In this document: positions 14,059 through 21,692 of the stretch, piece by piece
How the letters are laid out: every line of letters begins with the position of its first letter
Numbering within the stretch: the stretch's first letter is position 1
Assembly: GCA_024275955.1 (NCBI GenBank)
Contig: JAJRYD010000049.1
Location: forward strand, 1-21,903
DNA: 21,903 nucleotides
Direction of reading: 5' to 3'
Source: Nitrospirota bacterium
GTDB lineage: Bacteria; Nitrospinota_A; UBA7883; JACRGQ01
Program-made: the position numbers and the translations under genes
Notes under the pieces: generated by a model
What the model saw: the letters and a program-made list of their open reading frames with translations, nothing else
The model's database searches: none
Told to the model about the DNA's origin: nothing

Positions 14059-15643
14059 CGAGCCAAAAGGTTATCTTGCTCTTGTCCTTCACGCTCACCT
14101 TCCTTATGTAAGGCACCCGGAGTACGACGATTTTTTAGAAGAGGACTGGCTTTACGAAGCAATAACCGAAACCTACATACCTCTTATACAGGTTTTTGAC
14201 GGTCTTATAAGAGACGGCGTCGATTTTCGTATGACGATGTCGCTTACGCCGTCACTCATTTCAATGCTTGCCGACCCTCTTTTACAGTCGCGCTATCTTA
14301 GAAATATAAACAGGCTTATAGAGCTTTCGGAAAAGGAGATACAAAGAACCTCTACGCAAAAAGATATTAACGACCTCGCCAAAATGTATCGCTGGAAGTT
14401 CAGCACGGCGCGCGATATTTTTGAGAACCGTTACGGATGCAACCTGATAAACGCCTTCAAAAAATTTCAGGATAGAGGCAACCTAGAGATAATTACATGC
14501 GGTGCCACTCACGGTTTCCTTCCATTAATGGCATCGAACCGCAACGCCGTCAGAGGGCAGGTTAAGACAGCGGCAGATCATTACGAAAAGCATCTTGGCC
14601 GCAGGCCGCGCGGTATATGGCTACCGGAGTGCGGGTTTTACCCGGGCGTAGAGGAGATACTCAAAGAAGAAGGGATACGCTACTTCCTCGTCGAAACCCA
14701 CGCGCTTCTCCATGCCGACCCAAGACCAAAGCATGGTGTCTTCGCTCCGGTTTTCACGCCGTCCGGCGTTGCCGCTTTCGCGCGCGACATGGAGTCGTCT
14801 AAACAGGTGTGGTCGGCGGAAGAGGGCTACCCCGGCGATTACGATTACCGCGATTTTTACCGCGACGTAGGCTACGACCTCGACTTTGAATATATAAAAG
14901 ATTACATACAGCCAAACGGCCTTCGCAAGATGGTCGGCATGAAGTATCATAGGATTACCGGAAAATCGGATAACAAAGAGCTTTACAACCAGCATAACGC
15001 GATGGAAAAGGCGGCAAGCCATGCCGGTAACTTTATGTTCAACCGTGAAAAGCAGGTTGAGCATCTAAGCGGTCTAATGGAAGGCAAACCTCCGATTATC
15101 GTCGCGCCGTACGACGCGGAGCTTTTCGGACATTGGTGGTACGAAGGGCCGGACTGGATAAATTTTCTCATGCGCAAAATTCATCACGACCAAGACTTGG
15201 TGAAGACCATTACCCCTTCTGAGTATCTGGAAAAGTTTCCGAGGAATCAGGTATGTCTGCCGACGATGTCCTCGTGGGGGCATAAAGGGTATGCCGAAGT
15301 TTGGCTCGAAGGAAGCAACGAGTGGATTTATCCCCACCTCGTTCGGGCGGCCGAGAGGATGGTACGCCTAGCCAAGAGGTATACCGATTGCGCGAACAGC
15401 CAAGAGAGGGTTCTAAACCAAGCGGCAAGAGAACTGCTTTTGGCCCAAAGCTCCGACTGGGCCTTCATAATGAAAACAGGAACGATGGTCGAGTACGCGG
15501 TCAAACGGACAAAAGACCACCTTTCACGCTTTGCGAGGCTTGCCGACCAGCTTGAAAGCGGTGAGGTCGATTACGAATGGCTATCGCAGATAGAATATAA
15601 GGATAATATTTTCCCTGACATTAATTTTAGGGTATACAGCTGA
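14048..15643 (+). CDS. GH57 1,4-alpha-glucan branching enzyme (DUF1957-type)
   Basis: The 531-residue protein begins with HAHLPYVRHP (15-24) of the GH57 barrel. The likely nucleophile is Glu194 in GIWLPECGFYPG (189-200), and the acid/base Asp356 lies in PYDAELFGHWWYEG (354-367). The helical C-terminal domain is also typical. GH57 branching enzymes cut and re-join alpha-1,4-glucan chains to make alpha-1,6 branches in glycogen-like polymers in the cytoplasm; 4-alpha-glucanotransferase activity is an alternative. It overlaps the DUF4912 gene by 11 nt, so the two proteins are probably made together. A terminator follows at 15691. No other glycogen gene lies in the window. Confidence 0.92.
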   Translation: MSYNEPKGYLALVLHAHLPYVRHPEYDDFLEEDWLYEAITETYIPLIQVFDGLIRDGVDFRMTMSLTPSLISMLADPLLQSRYLRNINRLIELSEKEIQRTSTQKDINDLAKMYRWKFSTARDIFENRYGCNLINAFKKFQDRGNLEIITCGATHGFLPLMASNRNAVRGQVKTAADHYEKHLGRRPRGIWLPECGFYPGVEEILKEEGIRYFLVETHALLHADPRPKHGVFAPVFTPSGVAAFARDMESSKQVWSAEEGYPGDYDYRDFYRDVGYDLDFEYIKDYIQPNGLRKMVGMKYHRITGKSDNKELYNQHNAMEKAASHAGNFMFNREKQVEHLSGLMEGKPPIIVAPYDAELFGHWWYEGPDWINFLMRKIHHDQDLVKTITPSEYLEKFPRNQVCLPTMSSWGHKGYAEVWLEGSNEWIYPHLVRAAERMVRLAKRYTDCANSQERVLNQAARELLLAQSSDWAFIMKTGTMVEYAVKRTKDHLSRFARLADQLESGEVDYEWLSQIEYKDNIFPDINFRVYS

Positions 15644-15650
15644 CCCCAAT

Positions 15651-15682
15651 AACCGGTTCACACTCCCCCTTGTGAGCCGGTT
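15651..15682 (+). other. 12-bp hairpin after the GH57 gene
   Basis: AACCGGTTCACA (15651-15662) pairs with TGTGAGCCGGTT (15671-15682) with one T-G wobble and an 8-nt loop. There is no long T run; it may stabilise the mRNA 3' end or pause transcription ahead of the next terminator. Confidence 0.6.
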
Positions 15683-15690
15683 TAGCAATG

Positions 15691-15738
15691 CCTCCGGCTC
15701 TCTCCCCTCCCCATTCAAAGAGCCGGGGGTCCTTTTTT
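15691..15738 (+). terminator. Rho-independent terminator of the DUF4912-GH57 operon
   Basis: An 11-bp stem CCTCCGGCTCT (15691-15701) / AGAGCCGGGGG (15719-15729), then TCC and six T (15733-15738), 47 nt after the GH57 stop. Confidence 0.85.
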
Positions 15739-15908
15739 GGTACTGTATCAGCTTGAGAATTACAGTCATTTTTGTCCTCCCCTTACGAAACGGAAGTGAA
15801 GCTGTCATGCGAGTGCGGAGCGGTTATCCTTAAAAGGGATACCACCCCTCAGTCTCCTCCCTTCTCAAAGGAGGGGAAACCACCAGAATTCAAACCGATA
15901 CACTGCCC
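15739..15908. mobile_element. MITE-like inverted-repeat element (non-coding)
   Basis: The ends are imperfect inverted repeats: GGTACTGTATCAGCTTG (15739-15755) against the complement of 15887-15908, which reads GGGCAGTGTATCGGTTTG. Both then lead to AATT, and both ends also carry a CCTCC/GGAGG block inside. The interior (about 125 bp) has no ORF. The right half matches the repeat at 3071-3153. It probably reflects a small non-autonomous element or two opposed copies of one repeat; no target duplication is evident. Confidence 0.45.
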
Positions 15909-15922
15909 CTTTTTTCACCTGC

Positions 15923-15951
15923 TTCACTAATTTGGCTAAATAGTATATACT
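15923..15951 (+). promoter_or_regulatory. Promoter of the REC-like/TPR gene
   Basis: TTCACT (15923-15928, 4/6), a 17-nt spacer and TATACT (15946-15951, 5/6), 45 nt before the chosen ATG. A start codon at 15970 would leave a shorter leader. Confidence 0.5.
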
Positions 15952-15996
15952 TTTCAAGTAGTTGGATAGATGTTTCTTACTTTTGACGGAGGCACG

Positions 15997-17694
15997 ATGG
16001 TCGAAAGCAGTAGTCGCAATGTTAATAGCGAGCTAAAGCTTAAGGAAAAAGCTATGCAGGGCCTCCCCTTAAAGCAAAGGCTCTGCCTTGAATATACCCC
16101 GCTACTTTACGATATCGTTGATAAGTACCCGACCCTCTATTTTTGCATGAACGATAAGGAGGTAATCGACAACCTCGGTGATGTTTTCGACAAAGTAGGC
16201 TTTGCAAGCCGGTTCCATACCAGCCAAGAGGCGCGGCAGATGGTTCACAACCTCACCATCTGGCTGAAAAAGAAAAATTATCTTGTTCTTCTAAACTATA
16301 ATCCCAAATATAGCGGAGCGACTCTCCTAAACCTTTTAAGACAGGTGCAGAAAAGTTCGCCCGGTATCTCTTTTGCCAACCTTGTGCCGGTTTTCTTGAA
16401 GTCGGTTTCGTCTAAAAGCCAGATGAGCATTTTTCAGCTTCTTGGTAACTTTGGGATAAGGCACGCCATGTTTCTTACCCCAAACGCCGCGCCGGAAAAA
16501 AACATAGAAGAGATATTGGAAGGGCTCGTAGATTTCGGCGACATGCTAAAGGAAAAAGTGTCGGAGGAGGAAGAGGAGGTAAGGGAAGCCGGCGGGCATA
16601 ACCTCGGCAAAATAGAGAAGTATAAAGAGCTAAGCTCTAAAGGCGAAGAGCTGATGCTGGAAGGCAGGTACGAAGATGCCATCAAGGTATTTACAGAGGC
16701 GGTAAACCTTAAGCCGAATTTCGATACGCTTATGCAAAGGGGCGACGCTTTCTTTAAAGTAAAAAAATATTCTCCAGCCCTTAGAGATTATAAGGAAGCG
16801 AACAGGCTGGAGCAGAATGTGCCTCAGCCGTTTGCAAAAATCGGGGCGTGTTGTTTCGCGCTTGTAAAAACTTCGATGGAAAAAGACGGGCCGGAACAGG
16901 CCCAAAAGACTTTCGAGATGGGTATGCGGCATTTAAAGCTGTCGGAAAACCTTATAGAGGAATCGCTTCGCAAAAATAAAGATTACCCTGAAAAACTTTA
17001 CGTTCCTTCGTATGCTCCTCTGCTGGGGGCGTTGGCAGAAACCGACATAAGAGGGCTTGGCCTTAAAGAGGCCGAGCAAGAGATAGAAAAGCTCACGGCA
17101 AAGTATATAGAAAAAGCGAAATCGGTAGATTACAGTGCCGATAACATAAGCATAGACGAGAGGATAGACCACGCGATACTCCTTACGAGAGGAGGCTTTT
17201 ACGGTGAGGCGGAAAAGATTTTTAGAACCGTTATAGATAAAGACCCGTCACACGCCGGCCCTGCGTTTAATAACTTTGCCGTGGAACTTAGAAAAAAAGG
17301 GCAATACGGAAAATCATTTGAAACATATAAGGAACTTTTGCAGTTTAAAATACCTGATAAAAATATCGTTGTAGAAAATATGAAAAAGGCCGGCCTCGCG
17401 TACGCGGGAAAGCTGAAAGAAGATATTAAGCTTAACGAAGCTACTGTAGTTTTTAAGGGGATACTTGCCGCGAATCCCAAAAAACCTGAATGGATTCTCT
17501 GCGAGCTTGCCGAAACCTACCTCGAAATGAATGACCATAGGCAGGCATCGAACAGAATAATGGAAGCGCTTTTTGCTAATCCGGCTATCGCGAGCAAACG
17601 AGAGTTTAAAAAATTTAAGAACCTTAAATCGCTGATTTCAGAAATGTCCGAAAAGCTTTCAACCGCGAAAAAAGCGACCGAAAGCGAAGGGTAA
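15997..17694 (+). CDS. Degenerate receiver-like domain fused to TPR repeats
   Basis: A soluble protein of 565 residues. About 40-180 has the alternating strand/helix pattern of a response-regulator receiver (PTLYFCMNDKEVIDNLGDVF, then YLVLLNYN where the phosphoacceptor Asp would be, then a late AMFLTP), but Asn-Tyr replaces the usual Asp. An acidic linker (EEEEEV) leads to TPR-type helices from about 205 to the end, clearest at GEELMLEGRYEDAIKVFTEA. It is probably a protein-interaction scaffold controlled without phosphorylation. The ATG at 15997 has GGAGG 4 nt upstream; the ATG at 15970 has no Shine-Dalgarno. It stands alone with its own promoter. Confidence 0.75.
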   Translation: MVESSSRNVNSELKLKEKAMQGLPLKQRLCLEYTPLLYDIVDKYPTLYFCMNDKEVIDNLGDVFDKVGFASRFHTSQEARQMVHNLTIWLKKKNYLVLLNYNPKYSGATLLNLLRQVQKSSPGISFANLVPVFLKSVSSKSQMSIFQLLGNFGIRHAMFLTPNAAPEKNIEEILEGLVDFGDMLKEKVSEEEEEVREAGGHNLGKIEKYKELSSKGEELMLEGRYEDAIKVFTEAVNLKPNFDTLMQRGDAFFKVKKYSPALRDYKEANRLEQNVPQPFAKIGACCFALVKTSMEKDGPEQAQKTFEMGMRHLKLSENLIEESLRKNKDYPEKLYVPSYAPLLGALAETDIRGLGLKEAEQEIEKLTAKYIEKAKSVDYSADNISIDERIDHAILLTRGGFYGEAEKIFRTVIDKDPSHAGPAFNNFAVELRKKGQYGKSFETYKELLQFKIPDKNIVVENMKKAGLAYAGKLKEDIKLNEATVVFKGILAANPKKPEWILCELAETYLEMNDHRQASNRIMEALFANPAIASKREFKKFKNLKSLISEMSEKLSTAKKATESEG

Positions 17695-18025
17695 CTAGTC
17701 GTCCCTGATAAAGCTGTTTATTGTTTAAACGATTATAAAAACCTTTCCCTTCTTAAGAAGGGAAGGCACCGCAAAACGCCGAAAGGCTTACCAATAAAAA
17801 CCACCCCCGCCCTTCGGGCGGCTCCTCGTTCCGCTTTACAAGGAGGGGATTTTTGTAAACAACCTTGAGTTAAATAGCCATGCTTTTGATTACTTCTTCA
17901 TTTTTCCTACAGTTTCGAAAGAGTTAAAAACCGATATTAAGCTTTATCTACAGCATGAAACGACTTTTTCGGGGATGACTAAATAAGAAACCGCTTTTGC
18001 AGGGTAAAAGAGATGAAAAAGTTTG
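17695..18025. repeat. Intergenic repeats between convergent genes
   Basis: No gene seen. A near-perfect 24-bp palindrome centred on TTAA lies at 17743-17766 (CCTTTCCCTTCT/AGAAGGGAAGG type). A repeat at about 17796-17840 has ACCACCCCCGCCC-TTC-GGGCGG and AAGGAGGGG, like the blocks at 3071 and 15841 but without the GATACACT end. No T-tract terminator is visible for either flanking gene. Confidence 0.5.
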
Positions 18026-19117
18026 CTAATTGATTTTTCCACCCGCTTTTTCGCCGTCTTCTCCCTTATCGGCTTTGCTTAACGGTTTTAGCGGTGAGCC
18101 GTCTTTTAGGCTTGTGCTGTATGCTTTTACTATTATATCGTTTTCCTCTAGGCCGTTTTTAATTTCTACCGATTTACCAAGTCTCATGCCTATTTCTACC
18201 TCGCGGAGCTTGGCGTAACCATTTTTATAAATAAAAAGATAATAAACACCTATTCTTTTCAGCAGTGCCTCAGTCGGGATAAGGATGAGGCTTTTAAAAA
18301 CTTGGCCCTTAAGCGTAACTCTAGCGACCATCCCCGGCTTTAGCCGCCGGTCTTTTTGCGGCTCTATCTCGACAGGGAAAGAAGCTGTTTTGGAATCGGG
18401 GCTGACCCTTACCGATACTATTTTTCCGGGAAAGGTTTCACCCGGCCACGCGTCTACTTTAATTTCTACATTGTCGTCTCTATTAAGGTGGACTATCTCT
18501 TTATCTGAAAGCGCCACAAGCATTTTTAACAGCTCGGTATCGACCACGCGGAAAAGAAGCTCGCCAGGCATTACCCGCTTGCCTATCATGCCTATACGTT
18601 TTGTAATTTCTCCTGTCATAGGGCTTTTGACTACTGTTCTTTCTAAGTTTAGCAAAGCTTGAGAGAGAGTAGATTCGGCAAGAGAGAGATTCGTTTTTGC
18701 ATTGTCGAAATCGGAGTTGGAGATAGCATTTTTCTCTTTAAGTTTTTTAAGTCTTTTGAACGTGAGCCGTCTTTCCTTCGCTATAGTTTCGGCCTTTTCC
18801 AGTTCCAGCCTGTAGTCGGCTGTTTCTATAAGGGCCATTGTGTCGCCTTGCGCTACAAAATCGCCCTCGTTCACCAGAAACTTTTCTATTTTTCCAGCAA
18901 TGTCCGAAGTGACGATAGCCTCTTCTTTGCCTGCAAGTATCGCCGAAGCGGTGTAATGCTTGGTTAGCTCCTGCCGTTTTACCGTAAAAAGCTCCACATT
19001 TACAGGCTCTGCCGGTTTTTCTTTTTCCGTTTCACCGTTATTGGAGCAGGATGGCATCAGCACGGTTAACGCGATGACGATTGCCATCTTTTTGAACTTT
19101 TGTTTTAAAAATTTCAT
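18026..19117 (-). CDS. RND-type efflux periplasmic adaptor (HlyD/MFP family), orphan
   Basis: The 363-residue protein has an N-terminal signal segment ending near LMPSC (Cys24), possibly a lipoprotein anchor though the lipobox is weak. Then come a beta-barrel/lipoyl half (GKIEKFLVNEGDFVAQGD), a coiled-coil hairpin (about 100-160), the second lipoyl half (VVKSPMTGEITKRIGMIGKRV), and a barrel ending in LKPGMVARVTL. Such adaptors join an inner-membrane RND or ABC pump to an outer-membrane channel. No pump or channel gene is in the window, so its partner must be elsewhere. A TTG at 19141 would add 8 residues; the ATG at 19117 fits signal-peptide geometry better. It is divergent from folC. Confidence 0.88.
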   Translation of the reverse strand: MKFLKQKFKKMAIVIALTVLMPSCSNNGETEKEKPAEPVNVELFTVKRQELTKHYTASAILAGKEEAIVTSDIAGKIEKFLVNEGDFVAQGDTMALIETADYRLELEKAETIAKERRLTFKRLKKLKEKNAISNSDFDNAKTNLSLAESTLSQALLNLERTVVKSPMTGEITKRIGMIGKRVMPGELLFRVVDTELLKMLVALSDKEIVHLNRDDNVEIKVDAWPGETFPGKIVSVRVSPDSKTASFPVEIEPQKDRRLKPGMVARVTLKGQVFKSLILIPTEALLKRIGVYYLFIYKNGYAKLREVEIGMRLGKSVEIKNGLEENDIIVKAYSTSLKDGSPLKPLSKADKGEDGEKAGGKIN

Positions 19118-19203
19118 ATCTAATAAAAAAATAAAAACCAACGCTTTGTTCTTTTCGGTTTTTAAATAATACTGTTACGCATGGTATCGGTTATCACTAA
19201 GGT

Positions 19204-19209
19204 TATATT
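19204..19209 (+). promoter_or_regulatory. -10 box of folC, leaderless geometry
   Basis: TATATT ends 8 nt before the ATG at 19218. There is no Shine-Dalgarno and no clear -35 at 16-18 nt. Confidence 0.4.
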
Positions 19210-19217
19210 GTACTAGA

Positions 19218-20498
19218 ATGTTTGCGAATAAGACATACGAAGCCCAACTAAGAGAACTTTACAGCTATAAGAGGCTGGGGATACGCCCGGCACTACCGGC
19301 TATAAAAAAGCTGTTAAAGGTTCTCGGAAACCCCCATAAAAAAGCCGGCTTTTTTCATGTAGCCGGCACCAACGGCAAAGGCTCTACCACAGGGGCGATA
19401 GCCTCCATCCTCAAAGAAGCCGGCTATAAAACGGGAGCGTTCTTTTCCCCACATGTTATCGACTACAGAGAGAGAATACAGATAAACGGGAAGATGATAT
19501 CGAAAAGGCAGGTTTTGGAAACATTGCGGAAAATGGGGAGGCTGTACGAAAAAGCTAAAAGGAAAAAGGAGGCACCGGCAAAGATAACCTTCTTTGAGTG
19601 GACTACCGCGCTTGCCTTTTATTATTTCGCGGTCAATAAGGTAGACGTAGCGGTGATGGAAACAGGGATGGGCGGACGGTTTGACGCGACAAACGTAATA
19701 CGGCCCCTCGTTTCGGTTATAACGAATATTTCGATGGAGCATAAAGTTTTTCTCGGCAACAGTAAGGCCAAGATAGCAATGGAAAAAGCAGGGATAATAA
19801 AAAGAGGAGTGCCGATGGTTTGCGGGGAAACCTCTTTAGCGGCAAAAGATGTGATAGCCAAAAGAGCGAACGAGCTAAACGCGCCGGCCAGCTTTTATGG
19901 CGAAGATTTTTGGGTAAGGGGAAAGCGGTTTATCTCTTTAGAACTTGGGCTGGATATCAACCCATTAATGCCGGGCGGTTTTCAGCTTCTTAATTCGTCG
20001 CTCGCGGTCGAAGCTGTTATGAGGGCGAAAGGGATATCAGTTTCACCCAAAGCTATTCAAAAAGGGCTGGCAAAGAACAGCCTGCCGGGAAGGTTCGAGA
20101 TTGCGGAAAGAAAAGGGGTGGTGGTTGTATACGATGTCGCGCATAATCCGCCGTCGGTTAGGGAGTTAATCAAAAATCTTAAAAACAGTTTTGGTGGCAA
20201 AAAATATTGCGTCGTGTTCGGCGTTCTTAAAGGCAAAGAGCTGAGAGCTGTATTAAAGATGCTGGCACCGCTTACAAAGGAGATGGCGATAATAGCACCG
20301 GATGAGGTGCGTTGCGTTTGCGCTGAAGAAGTTTTGAAAACGGCGAAAAGCTTTGGCATAAAGGCGAAAAAATGCGCTGTCAGCGGTGAGCTTTTAAGGT
20401 TTATAAAAAAAGCTTCGGCCAGCACTTCGGTGCCTGTCATCGCCACCGGCTCGTTTACCGTGGTAGAGGCGGTTAAAAAAACGTTAAAAAAGTTATAA
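19218..20498 (+). CDS. folC: Dihydrofolate synthase / folylpolyglutamate synthase FolC
   Basis: The 426-residue Mur-ligase-type enzyme has the ATP P-loop GTNGKGS (50-56), FFSPHVIDYRERIQING (75-91), the METGMGGRFDATNVI block (147-161) and SMEH (172-175), a Mg/ATP-site motif. The late YDVAHNP motif and C-terminal Rossmann-like domain are also present. By family it adds glutamate to dihydropteroate and to folates using ATP in the cytoplasm. No Shine-Dalgarno precedes the ATG. It is the first of three plus-strand genes (folC, yjbQ, membrane protein) spaced 7-20 nt apart; they may also have their own promoters. Confidence 0.94.
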   Translation: MFANKTYEAQLRELYSYKRLGIRPALPAIKKLLKVLGNPHKKAGFFHVAGTNGKGSTTGAIASILKEAGYKTGAFFSPHVIDYRERIQINGKMISKRQVLETLRKMGRLYEKAKRKKEAPAKITFFEWTTALAFYYFAVNKVDVAVMETGMGGRFDATNVIRPLVSVITNISMEHKVFLGNSKAKIAMEKAGIIKRGVPMVCGETSLAAKDVIAKRANELNAPASFYGEDFWVRGKRFISLELGLDINPLMPGGFQLLNSSLAVEAVMRAKGISVSPKAIQKGLAKNSLPGRFEIAERKGVVVVYDVAHNPPSVRELIKNLKNSFGGKKYCVVFGVLKGKELRAVLKMLAPLTKEMAIIAPDEVRCVCAEEVLKTAKSFGIKAKKCAVSGELLRFIKKASASTSVPVIATGSFTVVEAVKKTLKKL

Positions 20499-20499
20499 T
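20494..20499 (+). promoter_or_regulatory. -10-like TATAAT overlapping the folC stop
   Basis: TATAAT includes the folC TAA (20496-20498) and ends 6 nt before the yjbQ ATG. It is perfect in sequence but could be a by-product of the stop codon in A/T-rich sequence. Confidence 0.35.
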
Positions 20500-20505
20500 A
20501 CGGCG

Positions 20506-20913
20506 ATGAGAGAGATAATATCGGTTGCCACTTCGAGAAGGGAAGAGCTTGTAGATATCACCGCCGATGTTGGGAATGTTGTTTCTCACAGTTCTGTGAG
20601 GAACGGCATAGTTTCGCTTTACGCGCATGGTACCACGGCGGCGATAATGATACAGGAAAACTGGGATCCATCGGTGCCGACCGATGTGGTAAACTTTTTG
20701 GGAAAGCTGATACCAAAAGGGGTCTGGCTCCATGACAGGCAGGACGGCAACGGCGATTCGCATCTGAAAGCCGGGCTTATCGGCCCTTCGGAAACAATAC
20801 CTATTATTGACGGCAGGCTTGGCCTTTCGCAGTGGCAAAACATTTTTTTTTGCGAGTTCGACGGCCCGCGCGGTGAGAGAAAAATTATCTGCACAGTGAT
20901 GACGGATGAATAG
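20506..20913 (+). CDS. yjbQ: YjbQ-family protein (UPF0047, secondary thiamine-phosphate synthase-like)
   Basis: The 135-residue protein has the family core: GIVSLYAHGTTAA (34-46), NFLGKLIPKG (63-72), WLHDRQDGNGDSHLKAG (74-90), IGPSETIPIIDGRLGL (92-107) and FCEFDGPR (115-122). It forms a small trimeric beta fold with conserved His in this family. Weak thiamine-phosphate synthase activity is reported for YjbQ proteins; the natural role is unclear. There is no Shine-Dalgarno before the ATG, 7 nt after folC. Confidence 0.92.
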   Translation: MREIISVATSRREELVDITADVGNVVSHSSVRNGIVSLYAHGTTAAIMIQENWDPSVPTDVVNFLGKLIPKGVWLHDRQDGNGDSHLKAGLIGPSETIPIIDGRLGLSQWQNIFFCEFDGPRGERKIICTVMTDE

Positions 20914-20919
20914 ATAGCG

Positions 20920-20925
20920 TATACT
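20920..20925 (+). promoter_or_regulatory. -10-like box before the 164-residue membrane protein
   Basis: TATACT ends 8 nt before the ATG at 20934, with no Shine-Dalgarno. It lies between the yjbQ stop and the next gene. No good -35 was found. Confidence 0.4.
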
Positions 20926-20933
20926 GTTTTACG

Positions 20934-21428
20934 ATGTTTGAAACTGTAGATTTTGTGGCGTACGAACCGCACATAGATTTCGCTTACACCACCCTTCTGA
21001 TGATATGGGGAGGCAGTCTGGTAGGTATCGGGATGCTGGCGGTACCGTTTATCTTCAAGCATATTAAATCCAGAGACGAGGCATCTACGCTTACCTCGCT
21101 CATATTCCGCAGGCAGGATATGCTTATAAGAGGCGTGGCGATAACGATGCTGTTCGTTTTCTATTTCAAAAGCAAGCTTGCCTACTCCTACCAGTATTAC
21201 GAGTGGGTGGTTTATGTAGGGGTTCTCCATTTTTTTATATTCGGCAAAATTGCATCTAAAAGGCTATGGAAGATACGCGCCGATGTAGGCTCGTTCGATA
21301 ACCGGGCCGAAGCGGCAGGGGAGGCGATGCGGAAATTCCAGAATCTTCACAAAGTGGCGCGGTACCTTTACATGGCGCAGTTTATAGGGGTGGTCATTCT
21401 TCTTTATCTGCACGCGTTCGGCCTGTAA
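20934..21428 (+). CDS. Four-helix membrane protein, DUF4149/TMEM205-like
   Basis: The 164-residue protein has four hydrophobic segments (about 16-40, 64-82, 88-107, 144-163). The first, with GGSLVGIGMLAVPFIF followed by a charged loop ending in LIFRRQDML, resembles DUF4149 proteins (a G-rich helix, then F.R). The function of that family is unknown. The assignment is by pattern only. It is third in the folC-yjbQ cluster and has no Shine-Dalgarno. Confidence 0.65.
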   Translation: MFETVDFVAYEPHIDFAYTTLLMIWGGSLVGIGMLAVPFIFKHIKSRDEASTLTSLIFRRQDMLIRGVAITMLFVFYFKSKLAYSYQYYEWVVYVGVLHFFIFGKIASKRLWKIRADVGSFDNRAEAAGEAMRKFQNLHKVARYLYMAQFIGVVILLYLHAFGL

Positions 21429-21544
21429 GGTTTTTGGCCTCTGTTTGGGCAGAATGTTTGTGAGCCAGTGCTATTCTTAAGGGCAATTAAGCTTTATGAA
21501 TTCTCGTTTTCGTCCAACTATTAGAGTCTTGCAGGGAGGACTAA

Positions 21545-21646
21545 ATGGTTTTGACTTTAAAAAAGTTTCATATTAGAGTTATCGTAACTATTGCAGGCGA
21601 TATCACGGCGGGTGAAGCCGCAAGAGTTTACATATTTAACTTGTAA
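21545..21646 (+). CDS. 33-residue ORF abutting the IS200-like end, possibly truncated gene
   Basis: ATG at 21545 with a strong Shine-Dalgarno (GGGAGG, 5 nt upstream), reading MVLTLKKFHIRVIVTIAGDI and ending TAA at 21646, two bases before the IS hairpin. No function is recognised. The strong ribosome site with an abrupt end at the insertion suggests the 5' remnant of a longer gene cut by the IS. Confidence 0.45.
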   Translation: MVLTLKKFHIRVIVTIAGDITAGEAARVYIFNL

Positions 21647-21648
21647 TT

Positions 21649-21668
21649 CCTCGCAGCTTGCTGCGGGG
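21649..21668 (+). repeat. Subterminal hairpin of an IS200/IS605-like left end
   Basis: CCTCGCAG-CTTG-CTGCGGGG forms an 8-bp stem (one T-G) about 25 nt before the TnpA start. Y1 transposases recognise hairpins of this kind at the element's left end. Confidence 0.7.
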
Positions 21669-21692
21669 TGAGATTCCTAATATAAGGAGTGC

